Shown one piece after another: positions 1 through 9,618 of a stretch of DNA of 54,267 nt. Positions within the stretch are counted from its first letter, which is position 1; the number at the start of each line of letters is the position of its first letter. The position numbers and the translations under genes are program-made. The stretch lies in contig UQGL01000016.1 in the NCBI GenBank assembly GCA_900540595.1, positions 1 to 54,267 of the forward strand. Direction: 5' to 3'. The DNA comes from an uncultured Oscillospiraceae bacterium. GTDB taxonomy: Bacteria > Bacillota > Clostridia > Oscillospirales > Ruminococcaceae. The notes under the pieces are model-generated. The model had not been told where the DNA came from, did no database searches, and was given only the letters and a program-made list of their open reading frames with translations.

Positions 1-382
1 TGTACTCCACGCCCTCGAACTTGTAGTTCACGGGCTGGTTGCTCCGCAGCAGATACTCTTTGAACTTGGGTTTGTCGCGTCCGAAACTGGTCAGCGGCAG
101 ACTCGCCGCAATGCGCACCGAACATTCGGGCGGCAGACCGCGCTGCCGGATTTCCTTTGCGATAGCCGCCAGCGTCAGCAGGTAATAATTGTCGTTCACG
201 GTCTTGTCCCGCTGGATAGGCTGCCGCCCGGAGCCACAAACAAAAAAGCACCCGCCAAACTCTAGGAGTCCTTGGCGGGTGTAGGGTTCGTGTTCTCCGT
301 AGCTTGTCAGCCCAGCCGGGAACGAGCAGTGGGCTGTTTTGATGGCGTAGTAGCCGTGGTCGATGCCGATAATGATGCTCAT
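1..382 (-). CDS. ParM/StbA-like actin-family ATPase, 3' end outside window
   Basis: The first 127 residues are present, beginning MSIIIGIDHGYYAIKTAHC; the rest lies beyond position 1. The N-terminal phosphate-loop pattern (IGIDHGYYAIK) is that of the clostridial ParM/StbA actin-like family. Known members form filaments that segregate plasmids or accompany integrative conjugative elements. The ATG at 382 is preceded by AGAAGG about 9 nt upstream. The leader (431-533) is rich in hairpins. The gene stands apart from the housekeeping genes to its right and probably marks the edge of a mobile element; that is inference, since no integrase or att site is visible. Family assignment is good, role less so. 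Confidence 0.8.
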   Translation of the reverse strand, partial: MSIIIGIDHGYYAIKTAHCSFPAGLTSYGEHEPYTRQGLLEFGGCFFVCGSGRQPIQRDKTVNDNYYLLTLAAIAKEIRQRGLPPECSVRIAASLPLTSFGRDKPKFKEYLLRSNQPVNYKFEGVEY

Positions 383-430
383 GGGAAATACCTTCTTTCA
401 TTTCAAAATCTTTCGGGAATCTATAATAAA

Positions 431-533
431 CGGCGGGGGAGAATAAGTCTCCCTCGCCGGAATTTTCCTTCGGAAATTGCTGCGGTTTTGTCTGTCAAGA
501 CTGGCGATAGGCTCTCAAAGCCGTACCGCCAGT
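431..533 (-). other. Hairpin-rich leader upstream of the ParM-like gene
   Basis: The 383-693 gap has no convincing gene. Its left part holds three successive inverted repeats: ACTGGCG/CGCCAGT (500-506 with 527-533, inner GGCT/AGCC), AATTTCC-gaa-GGAAA (about 455-475), and GGGAGA/TCTCCC (about 436-452). A TTGACA lies on the minus strand at 493-498 but no good -10 follows at 17 bp. It may be a structured 5' leader or an element-end sequence. Confidence 0.45.
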
Positions 534-554
534 GGTGAAAATTCACGCTGCAAC

Positions 555-588
555 AAAAAAGCGCATCCTGCTTTTCGGCAGGATGCGC
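555..588 (-). terminator. Intrinsic terminator downstream of lysS
   Basis: An 11-bp perfect stem (561-571 with 578-588, loop TTTTCG) is followed on the minus strand by a run of six T. It lies about 105 nt past the lysS stop and closes the greA-lysS unit. Confidence 0.8.
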
Positions 589-693
589 GCAAAATAGCTT
601 GTGGATATTTTCAGGCAAATGGGATAAATATGGTACATTTTGCCCCAAAAAGGCCTGTTTTTTGCAATTTTATATCGTAGCTACGACATAAAA

Positions 694-2196
694 TCAGTCA
701 ATAGGCTTCATCGTGGGGAACAGCAACACATCGCGGATCGAGGCGCTGTCGGTCAGCAGCATAACAAGACGATCCACACCGAAGCCGAGGCCGCCTGTGG
801 GGGGCAAACCATACTCCAGCGCGTTGACATAGTCATAATCGACCTGTGCCCGGCACTCCGGCTCGATAGCCTTGCGCTCGGCGACCTGACGCTCAAAACG
901 GGCCTTCTGGTCGATGGGGTCATTCAGCTCGCTGAACGCATTGCCGTACTCGGTGCAGTCGATGAAGTACTCAAACCGCTCGGTGAAGGCCGGATCATCG
1001 GGCTTGCGCTTGGCAAGCGGACTGATCTCGACGGGGTAATCATAGATGAAGGTGGGCTGGATCAGCTTATCCTCCACAAACGCGTCAAAGAACTCTGCGA
1101 GGATCGCACCCTTGGTCGGGACCTCGGGCAGCTCAACATGATGCTCCTTGGCGGCGGCAATGGCGTCCTCATCAGTTTTCCAGTCGTTGAAATCAACGCC
1201 GGAATACTTTTTGACAGCTTCGACCATCGTCAGGCGCTCCCAGTGGCCCATGTCGATCTGCTTGCCCTGATAGGTGATCTCCAAGCTGCCGCAGACCTTG
1301 AGGGCCAGACGCTTGTACATCTCCTCAACCAGATCCATCATGCCGTGGAAGTCGGTGAAGGCCTGATACAGTTCAATGGTCGTGAACTCAGGGTTGTGCT
1401 TAGGGTCCATACCCTCATTACGGAAGATGCGGCCGACCTCATACACGCGGTCCATGCCGCCCACGATCAGGCGCTTGAGGTACAACTCGGTCTCAATGCG
1501 CAGGACCATGTCCATGTTCAGGGTGTTGTGGTGGGTGTAGAAGGGGCGGGCAGAGGCACCGATCTCAAACGGGGTCAGGATGGGGGTGTCAACCTCCAAA
1601 AAGCCCTTCTCATCCAGATACGCGCGGATCTCCTTCAGGATCTGGCTGCGCTTGACGAAGGTGTCCTTGACCTCGGGGTTGACGATCAGGTCAACATAGC
1701 GCTGGCGGTAGCGCGCCTCACGGTCGGTCAGACCGTGGAACTTCTCGGGCAGGGGCAGCAGGCTCTTGGAGAGCAGCGTCAGCTCGGTGATGCGCACCGA
1801 GATCTCGCCCATCTTGGTGCGGAAAACCTCGCCCTTGACGCCGATGATGTCACCGATGTCGAGCTTCTTGAAGGCGGCGTAGGCTTCCTCGCCCAGCAGG
1901 TCACGCTTGACAAAGATCTGGATGTCACCCTTCTGGTCGCGCAGATGGGCAAAGCTGGCTTTGCCCATGACGCGCTTGGACATCATGCGACCGGCCAGAG
2001 AGACGATCTTACCGGTCTCAGCCTCGGCAGGCAGCTCGGCAAATTCCTGTTTGAGGTCGGCCGAGTACGCGTCCTGCGCATATTTGGTGATTTCAAAGGG
2101 GTTGTGACCGGCTTCGCACAGGTCAGCCAGCTTCTGGCGGCGCACAGCGGCCTGCTGGGAGAGTTCCTGCTCGGTCTGGGGCTTATTCTGCTCCAT
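694..2196 (-). CDS. lysS: Lysyl-tRNA synthetase, class II
   Basis: A 500-residue cytoplasmic enzyme that charges tRNA-Lys with lysine using ATP. An N-terminal OB-fold anticodon-binding domain (about 60-150) precedes the class II catalytic core. Motif 2 is seen as FRNEGMDPKHNPEF (258-271). Motif 3 near the C-terminus reads GLGFGVDRLVMLL. Length is normal for the bacterial family. The start at 2196 has AAAGGA upstream. It lies 38 nt after greA on the same strand with no terminator between, so both are probably transcribed from the greA promoter, an arrangement common in Firmicutes. Nothing odd is seen; alternative identities are unlikely. Confidence 0.97.
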   Translation of the reverse strand: MEQNKPQTEQELSQQAAVRRQKLADLCEAGHNPFEITKYAQDAYSADLKQEFAELPAEAETGKIVSLAGRMMSKRVMGKASFAHLRDQKGDIQIFVKRDLLGEEAYAAFKKLDIGDIIGVKGEVFRTKMGEISVRITELTLLSKSLLPLPEKFHGLTDREARYRQRYVDLIVNPEVKDTFVKRSQILKEIRAYLDEKGFLEVDTPILTPFEIGASARPFYTHHNTLNMDMVLRIETELYLKRLIVGGMDRVYEVGRIFRNEGMDPKHNPEFTTIELYQAFTDFHGMMDLVEEMYKRLALKVCGSLEITYQGKQIDMGHWERLTMVEAVKKYSGVDFNDWKTDEDAIAAAKEHHVELPEVPTKGAILAEFFDAFVEDKLIQPTFIYDYPVEISPLAKRKPDDPAFTERFEYFIDCTEYGNAFSELNDPIDQKARFERQVAERKAIEPECRAQVDYDYVNALEYGLPPTGGLGFGVDRLVMLLTDSASIRDVLLFPTMKPID

Positions 2197-2234
2197 GAGA
2201 GATCGTCCTTTCGTGATTTTTTGATTTCAAATGC

Positions 2235-2723
2235 TTACTTGGAACGGGAAACTTCCAGCAGCTTGTAGGTGATGATATTGCCGTTGGGCAGGGTGACATC
2301 AAAGTGGTCGCCGACCTTGCAGCCGATCAGGGCTGCGCCGACAGGGCTCTCATCGCTGATGCGGTTCAGGTCCATATCGGCCTCGGTAGAGCCGGTCAGG
2401 TCGTACTCCTCGGCGTCCTCAAGATCATCGCCCTCGGCCAGAATCTTGACATGCATGCCAATAGAGGCAGTATCGTTGGACAGCTCGCTCTCGTCCATGA
2501 TGCGGGCCAGCTTGAGGGTAGCCTCCAGATCGGCGATGCGGGCCTCCACAGAAGCCTGCTCTTCCTTGGCGGCATCGTACTCGGCGTTCTCGCTCAAATC
2601 GCCATAGCCGCGGGCGACCTTGATCTTGTCGGCGACTTCCTTACGCTTGACGGTGCGCAGGTTTTCCAGCTCCTGCTCCAGTTTATTATAGCCCTCGCGG
2701 GTAACGACAACTTCTTTAGCCAT
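2235..2723 (-). CDS. greA: Transcription elongation factor GreA
   Basis: A 162-residue factor that rescues backtracked RNA polymerase by stimulating cleavage of the nascent RNA. The N-terminal coiled coil (about 1-75) carries the acidic tip typical of GreA (SENAEYDAAKEEQ), followed by the FKBP-like C-terminal domain (GALIGCKVGDHFDVTLPNG). The ATG at 2723 (MAKEVVVTREGY) is chosen over an in-frame upstream start because GGAGA lies just before it and this is where family members begin. It is first in a two-gene unit with lysS, behind a near-consensus promoter and a GC-rich leader hairpin. Confidence 0.96.
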   Translation of the reverse strand: MAKEVVVTREGYNKLEQELENLRTVKRKEVADKIKVARGYGDLSENAEYDAAKEEQASVEARIADLEATLKLARIMDESELSNDTASIGMHVKILAEGDDLEDAEEYDLTGSTEADMDLNRISDESPVGAALIGCKVGDHFDVTLPNGNIITYKLLEVSRSK

Positions 2724-2760
2724 AGCAGTGTCTCCTAACGTAAAATGGATAGTAAAAGTT

Positions 2761-2786
2761 GTGCGGCACCAACTGGGGAGCCGCAC
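2761..2786 (-). other. Leader hairpin of greA-lysS
   Basis: GTGCGGC and GCCGCAC form a 7-bp perfect stem in the 5' untranslated region between the promoter (2797-2825) and greA. The sequence after it on the minus strand is only moderately T-rich (AACTTTTAC), so this could be a weak attenuator or a 5'-stabilising hairpin. Confidence 0.5.
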
Positions 2787-2796
2787 TAACTTACAT

Positions 2797-2825
2797 ATTA
2801 TAATGGTTCAAGCGGGATTTGTCAA
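2797..2825 (-). promoter_or_regulatory. Sigma-A promoter for greA-lysS
   Basis: On the minus strand TTGACA (2820-2825), a 17-bp spacer and TATAAT (2797-2802) match the full consensus. It sits just past the trpS stop. Confidence 0.85.
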
Positions 2826-2834
2826 GACACAGCG

Positions 2835-3845
2835 TCATTTATCCAGCTGCAGAAGGCCGACCTTGCGGTAGACCTTGCTGACCGTGCGGTTGGCAAGGCG
2901 GGCTGCGCGCTCAGCGCCGTCCTTCAGCACGCCGTCCACATAAGCCTTGTCGGCCAGAATCTTGCCGTACTCTGCCTGCACGGGGGCCAGCGCATCGGCC
3001 GTGACCTCGGCAACGGCCATCTTGAAGTCACCGTAGCCCTTGCCCTCAAACTCGGCGGCAATCTCATCGTTGGACTTGCCGGTGAAGGTGCTGTAAATGC
3101 ACATCAGGTTGGATACGCCGGGCTTTGCCTCGCGGTCAAAGCGCACCACACCGTCGGAGTCCGTCACGGCGCGCTTGAACTTGCGCACGATGGTGTCCTT
3201 GTCATCGGTCATCAGGATAAAGCTGTTGACATTTGTGTCAGATTTGCTCATCTTTTTGGTCGGCTCGGCCAAAGACATGATCTTGGCGCCGCTGGCGGGG
3301 ACATAGCCCTCCGGCAGGGTGAAGGTGTCACCGTAGATGCCGTTGAAGCGGCCTGCGATGTCACGGGCAATCTCAAGGTGCTGGGTCTGATCCTGCCCGA
3401 CCGGGACGAGGTCGGCGTTGTAGATCAGGATGTCGGCCGCCATCAGCACCGGGTAGGTGAACAGGCCGCCGTTGACATTGTCGGGGTGCTTGGCGCTCTT
3501 GTCCTTGAACTGGGTCATGCGGGACAGCTCGCCGAACTGGGTGTTGCAGGCCAGCACCCAGGACAGCTGGGTGTGCGCGGGCACATGGCTTTGCACAAAA
3601 AGCACATGGTTTTTCGGGTCGATGCCGACCGCCAGCAGCAGGGCGGCCAGCTCGCGGGTGCGGCGGCGCAGCTCGGCCGGGACCTGACGCACAGTCAGGC
3701 TGTGCAGGTCTGCCACCATATACAGGCATTCATAATCAGACTGCAAAAGGGCCCAGTTGCGCACTGCGCCGATATAATTGCCCAGCGTGGGCGTGCCGGT
3801 GGGCTGGATGCCCGAGAGGATGCGTTTGCGTTTTTCTTCTGCCAT
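2835..3845 (-). CDS. trpS: Tryptophanyl-tRNA synthetase
   Basis: A 336-residue class I synthetase charging tRNA-Trp, acting as a cytoplasmic dimer. The HIGH-type signature appears as PTGTPTLGNY (15-24), matching the TLGN form seen in Bacillus TrpRS. KMSKS is at 198-202 (EPTKKMSKSD). The ATG at 3845 follows a GGGAGATAT Shine-Dalgarno region. The gene has its own promoter (3933-3961) and a short leader without T-box features. No terminator is seen between its stop and the greA promoter, so some read-through into greA-lysS is possible. Confidence 0.97.
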   Translation of the reverse strand: MAEEKRKRILSGIQPTGTPTLGNYIGAVRNWALLQSDYECLYMVADLHSLTVRQVPAELRRRTRELAALLLAVGIDPKNHVLFVQSHVPAHTQLSWVLACNTQFGELSRMTQFKDKSAKHPDNVNGGLFTYPVLMAADILIYNADLVPVGQDQTQHLEIARDIAGRFNGIYGDTFTLPEGYVPASGAKIMSLAEPTKKMSKSDTNVNSFILMTDDKDTIVRKFKRAVTDSDGVVRFDREAKPGVSNLMCIYSTFTGKSNDEIAAEFEGKGYGDFKMAVAEVTADALAPVQAEYGKILADKAYVDGVLKDGAERAARLANRTVSKVYRKVGLLQLDK

Positions 3846-3932
3846 AGTTATATCTCCCTTACAAACCGCACCGCCTCCGCATAAAAATTCGCGCAGAGGC
3901 AGACAAGTTCGGCGTTTTCGTGTATACTAATA

Positions 3933-3961
3933 AATATAGTGAAACAGGGGCCGTTTGTCAA
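3933..3961 (-). promoter_or_regulatory. Sigma-A promoter for trpS
   Basis: Minus strand TTGACA (3956-3961), 17 bp, TATATT (3933-3938). The short leader forms one hairpin (GCCTC/GAGGC) and has no T-box. Confidence 0.75.
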
Positions 3962-4007
3962 TGTTTTATGCCCCCGAAAATTGCAGCATTATAAAGGAAA
4001 CTCTGGT

Positions 4008-4466
4008 ATGATCAAAATACTTTTCGTCTGCCACGGCAACATCTGCCGCAGTCCGATGGCGGAGTTTGTGATGAAGGACCTTGCGGCGAAGGCCGGGGCA
4101 GGAGAGCAATTTGTTATTGACTCTGCTGCGACCAGCACCGAGGAGATCGGCAACCCGGTCTATCCGCCGGCGCGGCGGGAGCTGGCGGCTCACGGCATCC
4201 CCTGCACCGGGCATGCGGCGCGTCAGTTGACCCGGGCAGACTATGACCGCTATGACCTGCTCATCGGCATGGACAGTGCCAACATCCGCAATATGCTGCG
4301 CATCTGCGGCGGTGACCCGGAGGGAAAAATCCATCGTCTGCTCGACTACACCGCCCGCCCGGGCGATGTGGCCGACCCGTGGTATACCGGGGATTTCTCG
4401 GCCACCTGGCGGGATGTGCTGGAGGGCTGCACCGCAATACTGCACCGATACACCGCCTGCCAATAA
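4008..4466 (+). CDS. Low-molecular-weight protein phosphatase
   Basis: A 152-residue cytoplasmic phosphatase of the arsenate-reductase-like LMW-PTP family, acting on phosphotyrosine or, as in Bacillus YwlE, phosphoarginine. The catalytic P-loop is CHGNICRSP with Cys8, Arg14 and Ser15. The general acid Asp is in DPWY (Asp123). The start MIKILFVCHGN at 4008 has AAAGGAAA upstream; a longer in-frame extension lacks family similarity. glmM follows 104 nt downstream with its own promoter. The true substrate (Tyr or Arg) cannot be told from sequence. Confidence 0.92.
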   Translation: MIKILFVCHGNICRSPMAEFVMKDLAAKAGAGEQFVIDSAATSTEEIGNPVYPPARRELAAHGIPCTGHAARQLTRADYDRYDLLIGMDSANIRNMLRICGGDPEGKIHRLLDYTARPGDVADPWYTGDFSATWRDVLEGCTAILHRYTACQ

Positions 4467-4473
4467 TGCGGAC

Positions 4474-4502
4474 TTGTCATCTGCGGCATAAAGTGGTATA
4501 CT
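4474..4502 (+). promoter_or_regulatory. Sigma-A promoter for glmM
   Basis: TTGTCA (4474-4479), 17 bp, TATACT (4497-4502). Confidence 0.7.
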
Positions 4503-4569
4503 AAGAATGATAGTATATCATATTGCTTTACCACAAATTTACCTTTATTTGAAGGGACAAGTGTTTATT

Positions 4570-5955
4570 ATGGGAAAATATTTTGGCACTGACGGCTTCC
4601 GCGGGGAGGCCGGCGTCACGCTGACCGCCGATCACGCCTACAAGGTCGGCCGTTTTCTGGGCTGGTACTACGGCATGCTGCGCCAGCGCAACGGCGAGAC
4701 GACTGCCCCGCGCATCGTCATCGGCAAGGATACCCGCCGCAGCTCCTACATGTTTGAGTATAGCCTTGTCGCGGGCCTGACCGCCAGCGGCGCCGATGCC
4801 TACCTGCTGCATGTCACCACCACCCCGAGCGTTGCCTACATCGCCCGCGTGGACGATTTCGACTGCGGCATCATGATCTCGGCCAGCCACAACCCCTACT
4901 ATGACAACGGCATCAAGCTCATTGACTGCTACGGCGAGAAGATGGACGAGGAAACGCTGCTGCTGGTCGAGGATTACCTCGACGGCAAGCTGCACCTCTT
5001 TGATCAGGATTGGCCGGAGCTGCCCTTTGCCAGCCGCGACCATGTGGGCTGCACTGTGGACTATGTGGCTGGCCGCAACCGCTACATGGGGTACCTGATC
5101 AGCTTGGGCATCTACTCCTTCCGCGGCGTCAAGGTCGGTCTGGACTGCGCCAACGGCTCAAGCTGGAACATTGCCAAGAGCGTCTTTGACGCACTGGGCG
5201 CTGACACCTATGTCATCAACAATAAGCCCAACGGCCTGAACATCAACCTCAACGCCGGCTCCACCCACATTGAGGGACTGCAGAAGTTCGTGGTTGAGAA
5301 TCATCTTGACATCGGCTTTGCCTATGACGGCGATGCCGACCGCTGCCTCTGCGTGGATGAAAAGGGCAATGTCATCACCGGTGACCATATCCTGTACATC
5401 TACGGCTGCTATATGAAGGAGCGCGGCAAGCTTATCACCAACACGGTCGTCACCACCGTCATGTCCAACTTCGGCCTGTACAAGGCTTTTGATGAGCAGG
5501 GCATTGACTACGCCAAGACCGCTGTGGGCGACAAGTATGTGTATGAGTATATGGCGAAAAACGGCTGCCGCATCGGCGGCGAGCAGAGCGGCCACATCAT
5601 CTTCTCCAAGTACGCCAGCACCGGTGACGGCATCCTGACGAGCCTGAAGATGATGGAGGTCATGCTGGCCAAGAAAAAGCCGATGAGCGAGCTGGCAGCC
5701 CCGCTGAAGATCTACCCGCAGGTGCTCACGAATGTGAAGGTCACTGACAAGCGTGCTGCGCAGGACGATGCCGATGTGCAGGCCGCCGTCAAGGCCGTGG
5801 CCGAGGCACTGGGCGATACCGGCCGCATTCTGGTCCGTGAATCCGGTACCGAGCCGCTGGTCCGCGTCATGGTCGAGGCCCCCGAGCATGAGACATGCGA
5901 GAAGTATGTTGCGCAGGTCGTGGATGTCATCAAGGCCAAGGGCTACGCGCTCTGA
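4570..5955 (+). CDS. glmM: Phosphoglucosamine mutase
   Basis: A 461-residue alpha-D-phosphohexomutase, most like GlmM, which converts glucosamine-6-phosphate to glucosamine-1-phosphate for peptidoglycan precursors. It opens with the GlmM-type KYFGTDGFRGEAG. The phosphoserine loop is SASHNP (active Ser106), the magnesium loop is DGDADRC (about 255), and the phosphate-binding loop RESGTEPLVRVMVE is near the C-terminus. All four domains are present. The ATG at 4570 has GAAGGGA upstream; an earlier in-frame start would add an unrelated stretch. Phosphomannomutase activity cannot be excluded. Confidence 0.92.
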   Translation: MGKYFGTDGFRGEAGVTLTADHAYKVGRFLGWYYGMLRQRNGETTAPRIVIGKDTRRSSYMFEYSLVAGLTASGADAYLLHVTTTPSVAYIARVDDFDCGIMISASHNPYYDNGIKLIDCYGEKMDEETLLLVEDYLDGKLHLFDQDWPELPFASRDHVGCTVDYVAGRNRYMGYLISLGIYSFRGVKVGLDCANGSSWNIAKSVFDALGADTYVINNKPNGLNINLNAGSTHIEGLQKFVVENHLDIGFAYDGDADRCLCVDEKGNVITGDHILYIYGCYMKERGKLITNTVVTTVMSNFGLYKAFDEQGIDYAKTAVGDKYVYEYMAKNGCRIGGEQSGHIIFSKYASTGDGILTSLKMMEVMLAKKKPMSELAAPLKIYPQVLTNVKVTDKRAAQDDADVQAAVKAVAEALGDTGRILVRESGTEPLVRVMVEAPEHETCEKYVAQVVDVIKAKGYAL

Positions 5956-5974
5956 TTTTTCGAGAATAAGCTTT

Positions 5975-6009
5975 ACACCGCGCTGTGGAAAACACGGCGC
6001 GGTGTTTTT
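5975..6009 (+). terminator. Intrinsic terminator of glmM
   Basis: ACACCGCG pairs with CGCGGTGT across a loop near 5987-5992, followed by TTTTT. Confidence 0.8.
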
Positions 6010-6050
6010 GCATTTGTGAGGGGAAATGTGCGGCTGCCGTAACGCAGCGC

Positions 6051-6122
6051 GGGCGGATATGGAATCCACCCCTACGTTGTAGAGGTCGGCGTCCTCAATG
6101 ACCCGGCAATGCTCCGCCGGCC
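6051..6122. repeat. Two dispersed GTAGGGG-family repeats
   Basis: 6051-6075 is a stem of the GGGCGGATATGGAATCC type ending CCCCTAC. 6079 to about 6122 starts GTAGAGGTCGGCGTCC and resembles the copy at 29977-30033. Both belong to the dispersed palindromic repeats described under the findings. Confidence 0.7.
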
Positions 6123-6127
6123 GCAAA

Positions 6128-6171
6128 ACAAAAACCGCCCGCATATCACAGTGCTGTGACATGCGGGCGGT
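6128..6171 (-). terminator. Intrinsic terminator of pckA
   Basis: A stem formed by AACCGCCCGCAT (from 6132) and ATGCGGGCGGTT (to 6172) is followed on the minus strand by a T-rich run. Confidence 0.85.
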
Positions 6172-6206
6172 TCATTATGCTAGTTCTTCAAGCAGTTTCG
6201 CTCAAA

Positions 6207-7811
<1,605 letters not shown>

Positions 7812-7897
7812 GTTTACATATACCTCTTTCTCTATACTTTTGGCTGAATGGGGAGCAGGGGACTAAGTCAGCCTCCTAGTGCCCCATCCTGACATTT

Positions 7898-7926
7898 ATT
7901 ATACAAAGATTCTGGTATAAAAGCAA
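7898..7926 (-). promoter_or_regulatory. Sigma-A promoter for pckA
   Basis: Minus strand TTGCTT (7921-7926), 17 bp, TATAAT (7898-7903). Confidence 0.8.
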
Positions 7927-7970
7927 GTTGAAAATTCTGCAAAGATTGTGACATTATTGTTAAAAAGTGC

Positions 7971-8001
7971 AAAAAAGCCGCACGGCAGCGGACCGTGCGG
8001 C
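7971..8001 (-). terminator. Intrinsic terminator of the C69 peptidase gene
   Basis: GCCGCACGG (7977-7985) pairs with CCGTGCGGC (7993-8001); on the minus strand six T follow (7971-7976). Confidence 0.85.
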
Positions 8002-8027
8002 GGGGGCATCCTTTTTATGCAGGTTTC

Positions 8028-9470
8028 TTACGCATCCGAGCGCGAATAAGCGTTCTTCATGCCGCTGCTCAGCTCAAACAGGACCTTGTTCAGTGTGTCG
8101 GTCGTTTCTGCCTTCGCCATCGCGGCCAGATCCGCGTTTGCCTTTTCGCGCAGGGCGGCGCGGGCGGCGGGGTCAGCCTCGGCACGCTGGGCATCGTCAC
8201 AGGTGTTGATGATGTGGTTCGCCTTCGCACCGACGCTCAGGGTGTAGCGCTCAATGTGGAACACCGACTTCGCGTAGGACGCATCGGCCATCGCGGCCAG
8301 CAGGCGGCTGGCCCAATAGAAGTTGTCGGTGGAGACATCCCCGGTGGTGTTGGCCAGATATTCCGGCGCAGTGTCCACATTGGCATAGAGGGGCAGCATC
8401 GTGTTGAAGGCGTTGGACGCAAAGGCCAGCCATTCCACAGCGCGGAAATCCTCCGGCATATCGGGGCGGAGCTGCAGCAGCGCCATAAAGTCGTTGCGGT
8501 TTACGCCGATGGGGCGGTAGATGCCCTTTTCGGCCGCCGTGGCTGCGTAGGGGTCGTAGGGCGTGCCCTGATAATGGGAGGACAGCACATACTTGATGTC
8601 CTCCGGCGTGATCTTTTTCTCCGGCACCATGCACCATGGCAGATCATCGGAGCGCGGCGTGAAATCGGCATCGGGCCCGTCCCATGCGAAGGTGTTGGGG
8701 TTGAAATGGCGCAGCATGTACCAGCCGCGGGGCGTGTTGTAGACATGGTCGGCATCGTCATGGCTACCGAAGGCATCGCGCGGGTTCAGCGCACCGCCCT
8801 GTGCAAGGTCCAGATGATACCGGTTGATAAACTCGCGCAGATCGGCAGAGCAGATAAAGTCCTTCTGCTCGCCCAGTGCATCGTCCAGATCCAGCATATC
8901 CAGCCCCAGCTGGTTGGGCATGACGACATACACATCATCGGGCACGCGGCGGGCCATCCAGTGGTGGCCGCCGATCGTCTCCAGCCACCAGATCTCGTCC
9001 GTATCCTGAAAGGCAATGCCGTTCATCTCATAGGTGCCGTACTGCTCCAGCAGGCTGCCGAGGCGGTGTACACCCTCACGCGCGGAGCGGATGTAGGGCA
9101 GGACCAGATAAACGATGTCCTCCTCGCCGATGCCGCCCTTGACGAGCGGGTCGGCCCCCAGCACACGCGGGTTGGAGGTGATGGTCTCGGTGGCGGTCAT
9201 GCCGACATTGGCAGCGTTCACGCCGCTGGCAGCCCACAGGCCCTTGCCCTCCACAGCGTTAGGCACAGCGGTCATCCGCAGGCCGCCTGCGGGCAGGGGG
9301 ATCTCAACGCCAGAAATCACCGACTTATATACCGCAGGGTAGTCCTTCGGTTGGAACACAGCGAGCTTTTTGGCAGTGAAATGGCCGGAGCCGGAGTCAT
9401 CGTTGCGGGCGATCATGGTGGAGCCGTCATACGATGCGTTTTTGCCGACCAGAATGGTTGTACAAGGCAT
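8028..9470 (-). CDS. Peptidase family C69 dipeptidase
   Basis: A 480-residue N-terminal-nucleophile peptidase of the PepD/C69 type, which cleaves dipeptides. The N-terminus MPCTTILVGKNASYDGSTMIARNDD is typical: the Cys right after the short start becomes the nucleophile after processing. The ATG at 9470 is preferred over a TTG six bases upstream because AAGGAGAGGA then lies 7 nt away, and because a longer start would displace the Cys. No signal peptide is seen, so it should be cytoplasmic. It is flanked by its own promoter (inside the end of fbp) and terminator. Exact dipeptide preference is unknown. Confidence 0.9.
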   Translation of the reverse strand: MPCTTILVGKNASYDGSTMIARNDDSGSGHFTAKKLAVFQPKDYPAVYKSVISGVEIPLPAGGLRMTAVPNAVEGKGLWAASGVNAANVGMTATETITSNPRVLGADPLVKGGIGEEDIVYLVLPYIRSAREGVHRLGSLLEQYGTYEMNGIAFQDTDEIWWLETIGGHHWMARRVPDDVYVVMPNQLGLDMLDLDDALGEQKDFICSADLREFINRYHLDLAQGGALNPRDAFGSHDDADHVYNTPRGWYMLRHFNPNTFAWDGPDADFTPRSDDLPWCMVPEKKITPEDIKYVLSSHYQGTPYDPYAATAAEKGIYRPIGVNRNDFMALLQLRPDMPEDFRAVEWLAFASNAFNTMLPLYANVDTAPEYLANTTGDVSTDNFYWASRLLAAMADASYAKSVFHIERYTLSVGAKANHIINTCDDAQRAEADPAARAALREKANADLAAMAKAETTDTLNKVLFELSSGMKNAYSRSDA

Positions 9471-9546
9471 TTGCAAATCCTCTCCTTTTTATACTCTACA
9501 CGGACGGGGTGCAGCCTGACGGCAAACGGCATTTTACGGAAAAGCC

Positions 9547-9572
9547 GCGGGCCGGGCATACCCGGCCCCTAC
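9547..9572. repeat. Partial copy of the 86-nt palindromic repeat
   Basis: A GGGCCGGGCAT/ACCCGGCCC stem ending CCCCTAC. The sequence upstream to about 9504 is a degenerate match to the rest of the 86-nt element. It lies in the 5' leader of the C69 gene. Confidence 0.7.
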
Positions 9573-9590
9573 AGCACCCATCCGGTTCCT

Positions 9591-9618
9591 ATTATAATGC
9601 AAACGGCGCAAATTTCAA
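9591..9618 (-). promoter_or_regulatory. Promoter for the C69 peptidase
   Basis: Minus strand TTGAAA (9613-9618), 16 bp, TATAAT (9591-9596). It directly abuts the fbp stop codon. Confidence 0.65.

Noticed and set aside
421..648. A 75-codon minus-strand frame left of lysS
   Set aside because: It runs through the lysS terminator stem and the ParM leader hairpins; no domain and no ribosome site.
640..2268. A 542-codon open frame on the plus strand opposite lysS
   Set aside because: GC-rich antisense shadow: it mirrors lysS, has no recognisable domain and no ribosome site. The same applies to long frames opposite pckA (6156-7847), the C69 gene (7995-9923), fbp (9793-11703), the helicase (12807-15176), pulA (24049-26070) and feoB (32484-35258).
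3846..3932. T-box in the trpS leader
   Set aside because: The leader is under 100 nt, without specifier or T-box consensus.
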